Positions 1-12,000 of a DNA stretch of 64,000 nucleotides are shown piece after piece. The translations under genes were made by a program, and so were the position numbers. The notes under the pieces were generated by a model, which ran no database searches, had not been told where the DNA came from, and saw only the letters and a program-made list of their open reading frames with translations. The stretch's first letter is position 1. Each line of letters begins with the position of its first letter. The stretch is from Paraspadella gotoi. Taxonomy: Eukaryota > Chaetognatha. The stretch lies in assembly GCA_051294375.1 (NCBI GenBank), contig CM119263.1, forward strand, positions 6,735,645 to 6,799,644, given 5' to 3'.

Positions 1-333
1 CGGCGGTCCCCTGCCCGGTCCTTCGCTGTCCGGTCCCCATCTCTCTAGCAGTTCCCTATCGCAGTATGCCGTTTCCGGCCAATCGACCCTCCCTCACCCG
101 TCCCCAGTTTCTCACGCCAACTCCATTCCTAGCTGGACGACGGCCTACGGGGCCCCTACCATGGATAACCGCGGCACACCCACTTCTTCGGCCCCATCAC
201 TCTACGACTACGGTTCTGAATTAAGCAAGTCTAGCGCAGCCCTTTACGGGCAAACCGGACACGACATCTTTGGAATGTCGTCCAATTCTACAAATCCAAC
301 TTTAGGAGGTTCGACTTCTCATCTGACGTTGTA
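1..333 (+). CDS. 3' end of an unrecognised Ser/Pro/Thr-rich protein (partial)
   Basis: Reading frame 2 is open from the window edge to a TAA at 331-333, about 110 residues. The peptide is low in complexity and rich in Ser, Pro, Gly and Thr (it ends GGSTSHLTL), with scattered Tyr and no membrane segment. This composition is typical of the disordered C-terminal activation region of a transcription factor, but I see no domain that identifies the family. A poly(A) signal AATAAA lies at 469-474, about 135 bp after the stop, which supports a real 3' end. The exon start is outside the window. Confidence 0.6.
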
Positions 334-468
334 AATGCACCTCTCTAAAATTTTCAACAAAGCAGAATCCAAAGAAGTGTAAAGTGGAGGAAATTTCGAA
401 ACAATCACAATTATCATAACTCTTGAAAATTGTTCATAGCACATAACTTTTGATTTTCGTTGTGTATA

Positions 469-474
469 AATAAA
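469..474 (+). promoter_or_regulatory. poly(A) signal AATAAA
   Basis: Canonical AATAAA about 135 bp after the TAA of the partial gene at the left edge, in a T/A-rich context. It is the likely cleavage signal of that gene. Confidence 0.5.
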
Positions 475-1316
475 AAAACGGTTTTATTCCTATCCTTAAC
501 CTGCTTTCTTAATGTCTGATTAAATATTAATTACAAATTTATTATAATCTCCGTACTTACGTATCTGTTGTTTCCCGCCGCTGTATCATTTCCCATTGTG
601 CGCATGTATTTTAAGACATTAATGAGCATTTATTTCATTTTGAACAAATTTATTTAAGAATAGTTTCTGACAAAAATTTTAAAAATTATTATTTATTTTA
701 TACTTTAAATATTTTACGGGCCTATATTTAAGTTAGGAAAATGAATGAACTGCTCAATAGGTCTGCTTGAATGCTAGTCTTGCAACTACAGTTTTACAAA
801 GACAGTATTACATGTAGCATCCTACCAAAATATAAACAAAAAAACTTTCTTGCGCTTTTATAACCTGAAACCAAGATGCCTTAAACATGTTAATACCTAA
901 TCACTTGTATTGAGAATACGTTATTCAATGCGATTATTTGTATGTTACTTACTAGTGTTATTGATATTAAATAAAATACGAAAATGATCATATATATCTT
1001 GATGAATTATGTATACGTAGAGAAGTTATACCGACATAATTATTTAGTAGACAATGATGATTGGTATTTTCATCAACGAAGGAAGTAGGCTTGGTTAATT
1101 GAGGAGAAATTAAGTGAGTTTTATTAACATTAAACATACGAGGAGATTACGATAATTCTCTTTCCCTGCCGTCGATTTCATCAGAAGTCGGAAAACCCAA
1201 GAGAGGCAAACCATTTGGTCTATCAGATCCATCTACTGGTCCATTTCCTGCGATGTCATGTATATATTCATAATAATAATAATAAATAGTAAATTTTATA
1301 TTTTTAATAAAAGTAA

Positions 1317-1960
1317 TTGTCTAAAATCCCATTCTGTATGGAACGGAATCATGACATTTTAGCAAAAAAAAAAGAGGAAAGGAAGAAGGCGAAATATTGC
1401 CGAGGGACATGGAGGAGAGTCGCTGGCAGGAGGAAGATCCCGACGCACGAATTTGAAAGACTAGTACAAAGGAAGTTTGGGTTTAAAATGGAAGCTTGTA
1501 CAAAGGAGGAAGAGATATGCGGCGATATGGAGAAGGAGAAAAGAAGGGAGGAGGTGAAGAAGAGGGAGAAATCGGAAAAAAGAATTGGATAAGTGGAAAA
1601 AGAATTGGGGGAGGAAAGAAGAAGCCCGAAGAGAAGAAAAGAAAGAGAAAGCTGAGAAAAAGAATGCAGAGAAGGAAGCCGAAATCTCTCGCCTGAAAGA
1701 AAGCTTGAAGGAGAGGGAGGCGGAGATCAACCGGCTGAAGGAGCAGGTACAGACACTCCAGGCCGAGACAAAAAAGGCCAGGCGTGCGGCGGAAAGAAAT
1801 AAGAATAAGGAGGGAGGAAAGGGGGAAGAATTGAGGAAGGAACTCGGAACTGAAAAGAGGTCAGAAGAATGAAGAAACGAAGTGAGGAAGACAGGAAAGT
1901 CGGGAAGATGGAAAAGGAGAAAGAAAAGAAAATAAGAGAAAATTGACGAGATCACAAGAC
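1317..1960 (+). pseudogene. Purine-rich coiled-coil coding remnant
   Basis: Strongly purine-rich on the + strand. In one frame (1585-1872) it encodes Lys/Glu heptads including EISRLKESLKEREAEINRLK, a convincing coiled-coil pattern. The upstream part (1317-1592) reads in another frame and ends in TAA, so the two halves are joined only by a frameshift. No good ATG context or splice sites surround it. It may be a decayed gene or retroelement (gag-like coiled coil) fragment, or simply a GA-rich repeat with coding potential. No family is recognised. Confidence 0.25.
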
Positions 1961-4185
1961 GTTATTGGCAAGGAGCCCTGTTGATGCAGCTACAAAAGGA
2001 CCCGAACGAAAAAGACTCGGTTTCGATCCACACTGCTAGGGAACCGACATCTCAAAGACGAACTCTACAAATCACTTGGGTTTCGAATTTAGAAACTGAA
2101 ATACAGTTTGTTTGTGTTACAACAAAAATTGTGTTGAAATTCGAAATTTTTTGATGAATACTCTGTTTAATATAGGTAAAAAGTTTTAACGTTATGATCA
2201 ATGAGGCAATCACTCAAATCATAAAGTTTAGCCAGCTTACACGCCGGAGCAAAAAACGGGACAAGATAGCGTTTTTGCTGTGGCCGACAACGAGGTGGCG
2301 AAACGGCGAATCTAAGAAGCTGGAGATTTTAAATTTGCGAACTGGGATTTAATTGAATGAAATGAATAAATTAAATTAATATTCCATTTAAATAAATGAA
2401 AAAATTGAGATAAATAAATTGCATTGTGTAGAAAATGTAGAAAATGTTTATTATTTTCTATGCCTCGAGGGTCGCGCGTTCGATTCGTTTGAACTGGCTT
2501 TAACATGAAGCAAGATTTTCTAAATTTCGAATGACGTAAATGTCGAATAAATGACGAATGAATCGTGAATAAAAAGAATAAATCAATGGCGAAATCGATG
2601 TCGTATAATAAATTTGTGTAGAAAATCCTTGGATTCCGTAAAAACATACAGCCGATCTTTTCCTGAAAAGGTCAACTAAATGACCAGGGAAAAATGACCG
2701 GACGCGAGGTCACAAAATCTTTCACATTGAGTAAATAAATTTTAAAGTATGTACTGAATTAATTAAATTGAACAAATTTAAGCAATTTAATTTCATTAAA
2801 GAAATTAAATGAATAAATGTGTGAGAAATCTATAATTTGACTCTGCAAACGCAAGCGATTGCGAAGATAAAAATTAATATAAAAAAAATTATGAAGAACT
2901 ATTAATAGTCAGAAGTCAGAAAAATACTCTATATTAGAATATTGTTCTGACATCTGTATAATATCTGTAATCCGTAAAATATTTGTTATACTACAACAAA
3001 TATTATTATTATTTATTAATATTATAGCAAGTAAATAAAATAAGTTCTTTTGTCATCAAATCTGATTGACTAGTAAGTAAGCTCATTTATAGGGGGCCTG
3101 TTGTATCGATGTAAAAACAAAAGATCAATAGACTCGCATATCGTAAATAAACATTTTGCTCTCTGTCAAGCACGGGAATCTTTTTCCAACCACTAATGTT
3201 GAGACATTTGGTGGGTTGGACGAGGAATCCCTTCCCTTTCTTAAAGCCATCGCCCACTAACATGCAAGACGATAGGGGAACATAAACGCCTTGGAGTGCA
3301 AACACTTCTTTCAACGGCTATCCGTAGCGTTACAAATGGGAAACACCGATCTGCTAATAAAGCGTGACGGCGACCCTACCTAATAGCTTGATAAACAAGT
3401 TTAACTGTTTCTTTCCAATAATAAATAAACAAAATAAATAAAATAAAAATACATGTAAATTATTCAAAATTAAATAAAAATCAACCTCGATACTCTATTC
3501 GTATTTGACTTTGCTCCTCGCAACATTCATTATTCACAATTGTTATGCCTTTCATTCTCGCGAACACATAAAATTGTTGTCCATTCGTTTTCTTTCCAGA
3601 AAAAAATTTGTACAAAGAAAAAAGTGTAAACGGTGTCGTCGATGCCGAATTTCTTTTGTATTGTTTTGTTTTGTTTTGAACTTTCGAACTAAACATCTGT
3701 TAGCTTGTATCTGTATCACACATTCCTGTGATTTTTCAGTAAAATATTTTTATAATGACTTGGACGATCAAATAACATTTTATGAAGATGCATTCTTTTA
3801 ATTTGTGATTTTTTTATTATTTCATGGCGTCCATTCATGTCGTCCATTTCTGTGATTCTCCGTATTTTGATTTATACTTTTATACCCTTTTAGACGACCA
3901 GTCTACCTCATTTATTTTGTTGTCTTTTACTTTCCAGAAGAAAAAGAAATTTATGGTGGTAACCTGCTGAGTGTTGGTACTGTAGTATTTTCGTAGATTA
4001 TAAACGTTTTCAATGACTTGAGTAATGAGTAAACCATGTGATGTAATCTTCTTTGTGTTTATCACTTTATGTAATGATTTATCCTTAAACTGATTTCATT
4101 ACTGATTTTTAATCCTTTTTCCACTTTCTCGGATATGCTTCACTCGCTTTACATTTCGTTATAGGCAAATTTATTCAAAGTAACA

Positions 4186-5624
4186 ATGAAACGGCGAAAG
4201 TCAAAAACTACGCGGTCGTCTTCACCTTCTCAGACTACTTCCAACTTACGTGGAGAACTAGAAAAAATACTTTTAAAAAACGAAGCTGTCAATGACCGTG
4301 ACAAGGTTAAACTTTTGAGTGATTATATTTCAATGCACAGAAACAATGCCGACATGTCGATAGCAATTTATTCCCTTGGCAAGCTGCACAGTAAGATCTG
4401 CAGGTATGCTTGTCTTTGAAACTTGTATTATTATCGAAATTCTTTTTTTTGTATTTTTAATTATTTTTTCAGAATGTGATGGAAGGGGCCCTTACTTTTT
4501 TTATTAATCAAATCGAGAGGCATCTAATTATGTATAAAAATGGGGAAACAATTTTTTACTATTTTAAGTTTAACATTTTAAAATATTTAATAATAATATA
4601 TTATGGCAACAGCCGGGTTGCCTGTGATGCCCATTGGGATGGGGCATCTCACTGTTGGCTTTGGGGGCTTCCGACCCTCAGTGACGCCTCCAGTCACTGG
4701 CGCGGTTACCCTAGGACGGTCTCGCTTTGCCAACGCAGAGGGAAGTTGTTAGGACTGTGGAAGGAACACTACGCCTGGGATGGTGTGTTCCCCCTCTGAG
4801 CCAATGGATTTGGCTGACGGATGGTGGACGTGAGGCGGTGTGAATATACCGCCACAATATATTATTTCTATTGCTAGTTTTTTAACTTTTTAAGACATCA
4901 AAAGACAACCTAAAAACTATCGTTTGGCGAGGTATGTTATTGTTAATGTTGTCTTTTGGAAAAGGAAGGTTAATTTCTTTTCAACCCTACTTTTCTAAAT
5001 AGATATATCCATAATATCCATATACATTTCTGTAGGAAAGTCATTATTGAGAATCTCATAATACCTATTAGACATAAATAATTAATAATAATAATAAATA
5101 AATAATTTCTTAGGGGACTTGGGTTATATATGATGATAATACGACTTGATACATTATTCTGTTAATGATTTATTCAGATACCGTCTTTCTCTCGGCATTG
5201 TTGAGTAATTTACGTATATTTCTTATTCGACAGACGTTTCAGGAAAGCCATCATTCAGATCAACCTGCTCAACAACAAAATTCAAATTACTGGGTCCAGA
5301 TACAAATCCGCCTCTGAAACAAATCGGCGGAGCTCAAGATACGTGCTAAGAATGCGGTTGGCAGTCTTGGAAGGAGTAAGGACATGCTTTTCTGAATATG
5401 CTCAAGGTATGTTCTTGTTATTTTTTGTGCGTGTATATCTTTTTGGTTCTTTATAAATCACTAACTAGTATGAAAACGATTGTTAGTTTTACTCTTTTGA
5501 TATCGTATTTAAAATTTATTTAGAAAAAGCGGACACTTTGAAGGACATCGAACGTCTTTTTCTTCGAGAACAAACTAACGGGTTTGATGTCGCCACGGCG
5601 TTGCGGTCTGATGCAAGAAACTAA
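4186..5624 (+). CDS. Unrecognised small basic protein, three exons
   Basis: Exons 4186-4403, 5234-5406 and 5524-5624 join in frame (phases 2 and 1) to give 163 residues ending at TAA 5622-5624. Both introns are GT-AG. The N-terminus is basic and Ser/Thr-rich (MKRRKSKTTRSSSPSQ). A helical Lys/Leu/Arg-rich middle follows, then a charged C-terminus ending FDVATALRSDARN. There is no signal peptide, membrane segment or catalytic motif that I recognise. A splice-acceptor-like sequence ends at 4164, only 21 nt before the ATG, so a leader exon or trans-spliced leader is likely. AATAAA at 5850-5855 fits its 3' end. Intron 1 carries a hairpin-ended repeat (4604-4855). The model rests on frame and splice-site agreement, not on homology. 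Confidence 0.6.
4604..4855 (-). mobile_element. Hairpin-ended short element, copy A (9-bp TSD)
   Basis: A 252-bp insertion in intron 1 of the small basic gene. It is flanked by a perfect 9-bp direct repeat AATATATTA (4595-4603 and 4856-4864). In its own orientation (minus) it starts GTGGCGG with a hairpin (arms GGCGGT/ACCGCC) and ends with a second hairpin (GGCAAC/GTTGCC) and TTGCCA. A near-identical inverted copy lies at 34619-34851, and a truncated one at 31859-31925. There is no coding capacity. It is a non-autonomous element, either SINE-like or a foldback DNA element. Confidence 0.75.
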
Positions 5625-5996
5625 GGAGGGGAATTATTTTTGTGAAAAAAATATCGTAATGAATTAATTTAGCTATGTAGAATTCAATACCTTAAGCCCC
5701 GATTTAAGGTGTATACTAAAGGAATTACGATACCTCTCGTAATATTATTTTTTCTATTCTTTTTCGGCTCATGTAACAATTCCAGAAATATCAAGTTCAA
5801 GTGGCTGTTTTTATATTCATTTTTTCCAGTTATGACATAATTTCAAGTAAATAAATTGTATTCATTTGGACCAATTTATATTTAATATTTTGTAATTAGT
5901 TTTTCATTTGTTTAATAAAATCATGAAAGCGATCCTTGCCTATTTTATAAGTTTAAAGAATATATACAGAAATGAAATAAACTAATGTAGGCTAAA

Positions 5997-6197
5997 TTTT
6001 ACTTTCGCCGACCGCAGTTATGGCGGTTTTTGAAAAATAATTTAAAAATATTTATTTAAAAATTTAAAAAAAAAAATTATTTACCCTAACCTTAAACCTT
6101 TTTAACCATAACCACCTATAACCTTAAACCACCTTTAAATTACCCTAAATAACCTACCTTAAATAACCCTTTTTTAACCCCGGTCGGCGAAAGTAAA
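5997..6197. mobile_element. MITE-like element, copy 1
   Basis: Terminal inverted repeats of about 23 bp: TTTTACTTTCGCCGACCG opens the element at 5997 and its reverse complement closes it at about 6175-6197. The inside is AT-rich with degenerate CCTAA/CCTTAA strings and has no coding capacity. It is the first of three adjacent copies. Confidence 0.55.
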
Positions 6198-6316
6198 AGT
6201 AACATTTTGTATAATATTATTTAGATTAGATTGTATTGAATTCAATATTTAGAAATTTTGGTGAAGGATTAAAAGTACGCAATAATTAGCGTATTGTTAT
6301 CGGTATCAGGGGTTAA

Positions 6317-6480
6317 TTTTATTTTTACCGACTGGGGTTAAGGTTGAGAATGGTTTGATGATTAAAGGTGGTTAACGTTAGGAGTGGTTAGGGTAATTAA
6401 ATAATTTTTATTAATTTTTTTTAAAAATAAATATTTAAAATTTTTTTAAAAATATTAAAACTTTTGTCGGTAAAAATTAA
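6317..6480. mobile_element. MITE-like element, copy 2 (degenerate)
   Basis: It starts TTTTATTTTTACCGACTGGG and ends in CTTTTGTCGGTAAAAATTAA, a diverged version of the inverted repeat of copy 1. The inside is AT-rich with GGTTAGGG-like strings, as if the inner part were inverted relative to copy 1. Confidence 0.4.
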
Positions 6481-6481
6481 A

Positions 6482-6629
6482 TTTTATTTTCGCCGACGGG
6501 AGGTTTAGCGTTTTTTTAAAAAAACTATTTAAATTTTGAAAAAAAAATAAATTATTTAAATATTTTAATTTTAAACTTTTTTAATTTTAAATTATTTTTA
6601 ACCCCTAACCTCGGTCGGCGAAAGTAAAA
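6482..6629. mobile_element. MITE-like element, copy 3
   Basis: It starts TTTTATTTTCGCCGACGGGA and ends TCGGTCGGCGAAAGTAAAA. The two arms are inverted repeats of about 23 bp, nearly identical to those of copy 1. It directly abuts copy 2. Confidence 0.5.
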
Positions 6630-6639
6630 TTAACCCGTA

Positions 6640-6830
6640 TGGTGGACTAAAATCCACCAAACGTTCATCAGCGGCCATTGGTGCCGGAAGCAAGTCATTC
6701 GCCTCCCAACCCAAAGGTCCGGGGTTCTAGCCCGGTGGTCGCCTGGCAGTTAAGAGGGACGGGGCGCTTAACCCGCCTGTAACATGGTGTTACAACCTGA
6801 TCCGAAGCTCAGGGACTGCTTATATTGAAC
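6640..6830 (+). mobile_element. tRNA-like SINE relative
   Basis: Opens with a hairpin (GGTGGA ... TCCACC). A tRNA-like stretch follows, containing a B-box/T-arm-like GGTCCGGGGTTCTAGCCC. Next comes a core, CCTGTAACATGGTGTTACAA, then GATCCGAAGC, that resembles the core of the repeats at 19256 and 50289 (GTGACATGGGGTGGTCAC, then GGTCCAAAGCCC). The shared order of hairpin, tRNA-like part and core suggests one superfamily. The 3' end is not clear. Confidence 0.5.
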
Positions 6831-9097
6831 GGTTCTGTCATTAACACTTATCAATAATTACTGTCTCTTCACCCGTAAAATTTAGCCGATATCAGTTTTG
6901 TTTCTAATTATTAACAACCATTACCGATTACGATACATAATTCTAAATCCAAGTCGGTTAGATTTGTAAACCGCTTAGGCGGAGGTAATGTTATGAAAAT
7001 TGAAAGAGAAAAGCGCCCGAGTCTTCCTCGGAGCTTCGTCGTGCACGCAGAGTCGCAGACTCACCCCCTCTGCTTTTAATTCTTCTTTTATAATTCATCT
7101 TGAGGAATTAGTGGCTGCTGCGGCTGCTGTCTCCTGCCGCTGAAAGACTTTCGATCGCTCGATCCTCTTCCCCTCTCCTTCCTCCCTTTCCTTTAGAGGA
7201 CCTCCAACTCCGTCCTCTTCCTCGCCTCGCTGCTCCGGGGGTCGTCAAGCACTGGGGCAACTCTATTTTTTTAGCTCCGAATTGCTGGCCCTTTTGGCAT
7301 TTTGTTCAACGACTGTTAGTAAATTTCGATCATTGATGTGTTTTGCGATCATTACTTGCGTTGCTCTCTTAACATAGCTCCAAACCCGTGTTGTTATTTA
7401 TATTTTAATGATACGTAAGTACTAAACTAGTTCCAAGATTATTTTATTCTTAAAATCGCGTAATTTTCATAATTATTCTTACCATACTCTTCATTAACCT
7501 CCTGGCCAACTTGGTACTTAGAAGTAAACTAAAGTAAGTAAATTTAATCGCGTTGCTAATTCATTTTTTCCATGTTATTATTTTGACTTGTCAATGGCAA
7601 GCGGTATTATTCTTAGATTGCTCCAACTAGTTACTATTTCTGTGATGAGACCTCAACTCACTGGGTCTAGAACCTAATGCTTAATAGGCTTCGGGTCATA
7701 GCGAGGTGATGATCGATGCGATAAGATGCGAGAGCAAATTCTGAATAAATTTTAAAATTAGATGCAGTTTTTTTGTTTTTTTTTGGCTGACCTCGCTCCT
7801 TCAAAACTTTCAAAACGCAATTTAAATTATACTGCTTAAGTTATGATTTTTATCTACTTGTCGTTCGCATTGGCAGAAAAAGTCCAGTTATAAATTTTCG
7901 TCAGGAGAAATCAACTATTACAGGAGAAAGAGAAGACAATATTATTGCTCTCAGGCGAATTATCGGATATTATATCCCTCAATAATTATACTTAGTCATC
8001 CTCCAATTCTCACCTACCAATTGTAAGCAGGATGAGATTTTTAAATTTTGGCGCATGTCTCCATCTGTCTTACTTCCTTTTTAAAATCAAATGGAAAAGA
8101 ATGCGAAATAAAAAAGGGCGGAGAGGAAGTTTCTTTTCGCATCTTGATCTTGGTACGGAGGAGTCGATAGGTTGCGGATGAGCGCAAATTATCACGGTTT
8201 AGCGATTGTCTGTGGCCGGCTGCTGGATTAGTCATTAGAGATGCGGGAACCACTTTATTTTACTTATATTAAAAAAGACTTAAAGAACTGATGACCTTAC
8301 TAGTTACTCTCTTTTTAAAGAAGTGGGTGGGGTAGGTGAGGAGGGAGTCGGGAGAAAAGATAATTTTGTAAAAGAAGCTTAAAAAGGGGGATGGAACCTT
8401 TCATCCGTCGGCACTCGGCAGTCTCCGATGAATCTCAGCCAGCGCTGGGGTTTGCTTAACCTTCCCTCTCTCTCTTGCTCTTTCTCTCGATTCCGAGTCT
8501 TTTTCCTCCTGATTCATTTACTTCCTTCTTTCAGATTCTTTTTTATTATCGCCTGTTCAAATCTAAAAGCAAACTAAATTTTCTCGGTTCCATTTTCAAA
8601 CTAAATTTATTCACGGCCTTGAGTTTACTCTTCAATCCGTTATTTCTTTTCCAACGTTAAAAAAAAAGAAGAAATTCTAACCCTATTTGCTTGTTGCGTA
8701 CCTCATTTTACGCGTCAATTTCTGTAATAGAAACTTACTGCTAAATAATCTATTGTATACTTTTGATCTTTACCAACTTGCAATTCGTGAATTGAAAAAT
8801 CAATGTTTTTTCTGTTCAGCGAAGGCGTAGTCGTCAAACGACAAACTCAACAGCTTCCCTCCTTAAGTTATGATGACTATTTGGGACAAAAAGATTTAAA
8901 AATTCAACATTTTCGTTTTTAGTCCCGTCGGTCCGTCCTCACCAAAACTATAATCAAACAGAGCATGGCCAATGACAGAAAATTCGTCTTTTTGGACCGG
9001 ACAGACCATTAACATAGCCAAAGATGAAAATTCGCCCTTGACATTGACCCGTATTGTGTTTAATTGCAAGAGAACAAAACCTCACAAATAACAAAAA

Positions 9098-12000
9098 ATG
9101 GCATCTCGACTTTGCCTTCCACGAAAACGCGGACTCGTGACAAAAACGATTATTGTCGCCCTGCTTTTGTGGGGCTTCATTTTCTTTTACTTGACTCGAT
9201 CGTCTCGTGATGGAGGTGGCGTCTCCGACGACGAAGCCGACTCTGGCCCCATGCCGAGATTCAACGCTCCCCGACGAAGGAACGCCGACGACCCAGCGAT
9301 CGGACTCCCGGCGAATGAGCCACCCCCCCGACAAATTTGGTTCCCCAACTTTCGAGGCGTTGCCGAAAACCGGAACGGCGGCAAACGTAACAATCAGCAA
9401 TTCATGACGACACAGAAGAAGTCAACTTTGACGGAAACCGTCGTCGGTGTTTGGAGAACTTTTTTTCCGCCCTTGAAGAAGAGTTGGTTCGAGACCCACC
9501 CCTTTGAGGGAAATGTTGCTAACCTGGAGATCTTTAGGAGCGGCGCCCAAATCTCTGACCCTCGGCACGAAGAGGAGAGCAGCATGGATGCTCCAGGCGC
9601 CCAAGGTTAGAAAGAGTAAAAATCGAGTCGAACGATCAACTAGTACAAGTGAGATGAGAAAAACTATTTCGACTTTTCTAGGTGGACCCGTAGAAATTAA
9701 AAAAGAGGAACTCTCACCACAAGAGCGCAAGGTTTTCGACGACGGTTGGCAGAACAACGCCTTCAATCAGTTCGTGTCCGACAAAATATCAGTGCATCGC
9801 AGCCTTCCCGATGTAATTTTAACATTGTCATTTTCATTTCATTTAAAAATAATTATATACTTTTGTTACATGAGGTGAGAGACGAGGAATGCCGATCTCT
9901 CGTCCACAAAAGCGTTTTACCCACAACGAGTGTCGTCATATGCTTCCACAATGAAGCCTGGACGGTTTTGCTCAGATCAATCCATTCCTTATTTAATAGG
10001 TGAGCTACTATTTAAAAGTGCATCCGCATCTTTGCTATTTTTGTTATAAAAAATTAGCAGTTATCCAAAAAGATAGAAGTATAAAGAAGTTGTAAAGTCC
10101 AGACGACCGTAACCCAGATGCTCTTTTTGTTTCCCGTTTAAGAGAGATATTGACTTTCGGCTCACTGTCCATTTCTTGTGATCATTCGGGATTCGACATT
10201 TGGATCAGACTCTTCAGACTAGGCTAGGTCGAGGAGGGGGTTCTTTCAAAGTATATTTCCGAACCTTGAAAAAAATGTTAGCATCCCTTGAGACGACTCT
10301 TCTACCAGGTCACCTCCACACTTGTTGCACGAGATCATCCTCGTCGATGACTTTTCCGACATGAGCCATCTCATGGAGGATCTGGAGCGTTACGTGGCCA
10401 AACTAGGAAAAGTCAAAATCGTTCGAACAAAGAAGCGTGAAGGTAGTGGTTCCAATATTTATTTTGGCAAGATGTTAGCCAGAAATAGTTATTTTAGGAA
10501 ATATGAATTGACTCTAAAATAACCTAGGGCCCGAGTCCAACTTGTATGATTTATGTATTGAAAAGAGACGAAATTTTTTCTAGGGTTGATTCGCGCACGA
10601 CTGCTCGGTGCTTCAATAGCAACGGGAGAAGTTCTCACCTTTTTAGATTCCCATATCGAATGCGCGAAGGGTAAGTCTCGATTGCTTTTACAAATATATT
10701 CTTTTAATTGTTTAGTATACTTAGTACTTATTTTGTCTTTTTCGTTAATTGTTTTATTCGATGTTTTCTCTTTTTTTCGACTTTCTCCCTCTCACTGCCT
10801 TGATAGCGAAATAGTCGTTGGTGTTTTTGTTTTTTTGTTTTACGACCATTGTCTGTTCATTTTTTAGTTTTAGTTTTTAAGGCCTTACTATTTTTATTTT
10901 ACCAGTGTTTTTATCTTTCTTTTCTTATTTATTGCATGGCCCTGTCTTTTTAACTCCCTTTTTTATCTTTCTTATTTTTTTTTTTTTCGTTCTTTTTTAT
11001 AGTATATTAGATTTATTGTTTTCTCTTTACTCTTGTTTTTTTTTCAACTGTTAATTCTCATGAAGGATGGTTGGAGCCACTTTTGGATCGGATCGCCTGG
11101 AACCGCACGACCGTTGTGTGTCCTGTTATCGACGTCATCGACGACGACAACTTTAAGTTCAACTACGGAAGCGCAAAAGCGACCTCCATAGGCGGGTGGG
11201 AAGTTTTTTCTTGATAATTTACTAGACAATGTTGTAGCTTTTTTCCTACATTTTCATTTTTAAAAAAGCTTCTTTTAAAAAAAAACTTTATCGCTTCTCA
11301 GATTCGACTGGAATCTCCAGTTCTCGTGGCACGCAATTCCGGACTATGAAAAATCACGTAGAAGCAGCGAAGTTGACCCGATTCGCTCCCCGACGATGGC
11401 TGGTGGACTTTTCTCCATTGACAAGGAATACTTTGAGTATCTCGGTACGCCGACTTGGCTTTTAGTACTTATGGTGCTGATTGGTTCTAGTTGACTATGC
11501 TTGACTCATAACAGGGGCCTATGACCCTGGGATGGACATATGGGGTGGCGAAAATCTTGAGCTCTCCTTTCGCGTTTGGATGTGCGGCGGGACTCTAGAG
11601 ATCATACCCTGCTCTCATGTCGGTCACATATTTCGGAAACGTTCGCCTTACAAGTGGAGAAGCGGAGTCAACGTTGTCAAAAAAAACTCCATTCGGTTGG
11701 TTGGATGATTAATGAGGAAATAACGCATACCGAGTGTCGAGGAACTAGTTGTTTAGTAAAAAAAAAAATAAGTAATTTAGACTGAAAGTGAAAAATATTT
11801 TTGGTTTTCGTTCTGAAGACAAAATAAAAAAATATGACATTGATATGTTTAAGAATATATATTTCTCATATTTCTATATATGGAAACGGGGAGATTGCTT
11901 GCGATATCCAGGCTCTAGGCATCTCACTACTCTTGTCGCGTCTGTGTTTATATTCAATTTACAATAGAATTTCTCTCTTTATTTTCCATCGACCCTTAAG

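Larger units (their letters stand above)
334..4185. other. AT-rich intergenic stretch
   Basis: 3.8 kb of AT-rich sequence between two + strand genes. It holds short AAT and TTA runs, and a purine-rich coiled-coil-like block at 1317-1960 described separately. A 75-codon open frame on the minus strand (3087-3314) has coding-like composition but no ATG start, splice partner or family match. I see no other gene. Confidence 0.5.
5625..9097. other. Intergenic stretch with MITEs and a SINE-like repeat
   Basis: 3.5 kb between the small basic gene and the GalNAc-transferase. It contains three small inverted-repeat elements (5997-6629) and a tRNA-like repeat (6640-6830), then a GC-richer block at about 7000-7270 with pyrimidine-rich strings but no convincing open frame. 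The remainder is AT-rich, and the last part should hold the promoter and 5' UTR of the GalNAc-transferase. Confidence 0.4.

Noticed and set aside
2480-2510. GGTCGCGCGTTCGATTCG, resembling a tRNA B box
   Set aside because: No A box, no T-arm pairing and no tRNA fold could be assembled around it. At most a decayed SINE fragment.
3087-3314. 75-codon minus-strand open frame with coding-like composition
   Set aside because: No ATG start, closed by an in-frame stop upstream, no splice partners and no recognised family. Could be a decayed fragment.
6050-6180. CCCTAA-like strings suggesting interstitial telomeric DNA
   Set aside because: Spacing and sequence are irregular (CCTAA, CCTTAAA, ACCATAACC), and the stretch lies inside a MITE-like element with matching inverted ends.
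8954-9766. Several minus-strand open frames opposite GALNT exon 1
   Set aside because: Shadows of the GC-rich stem region of the GalNAc-transferase, without family features.
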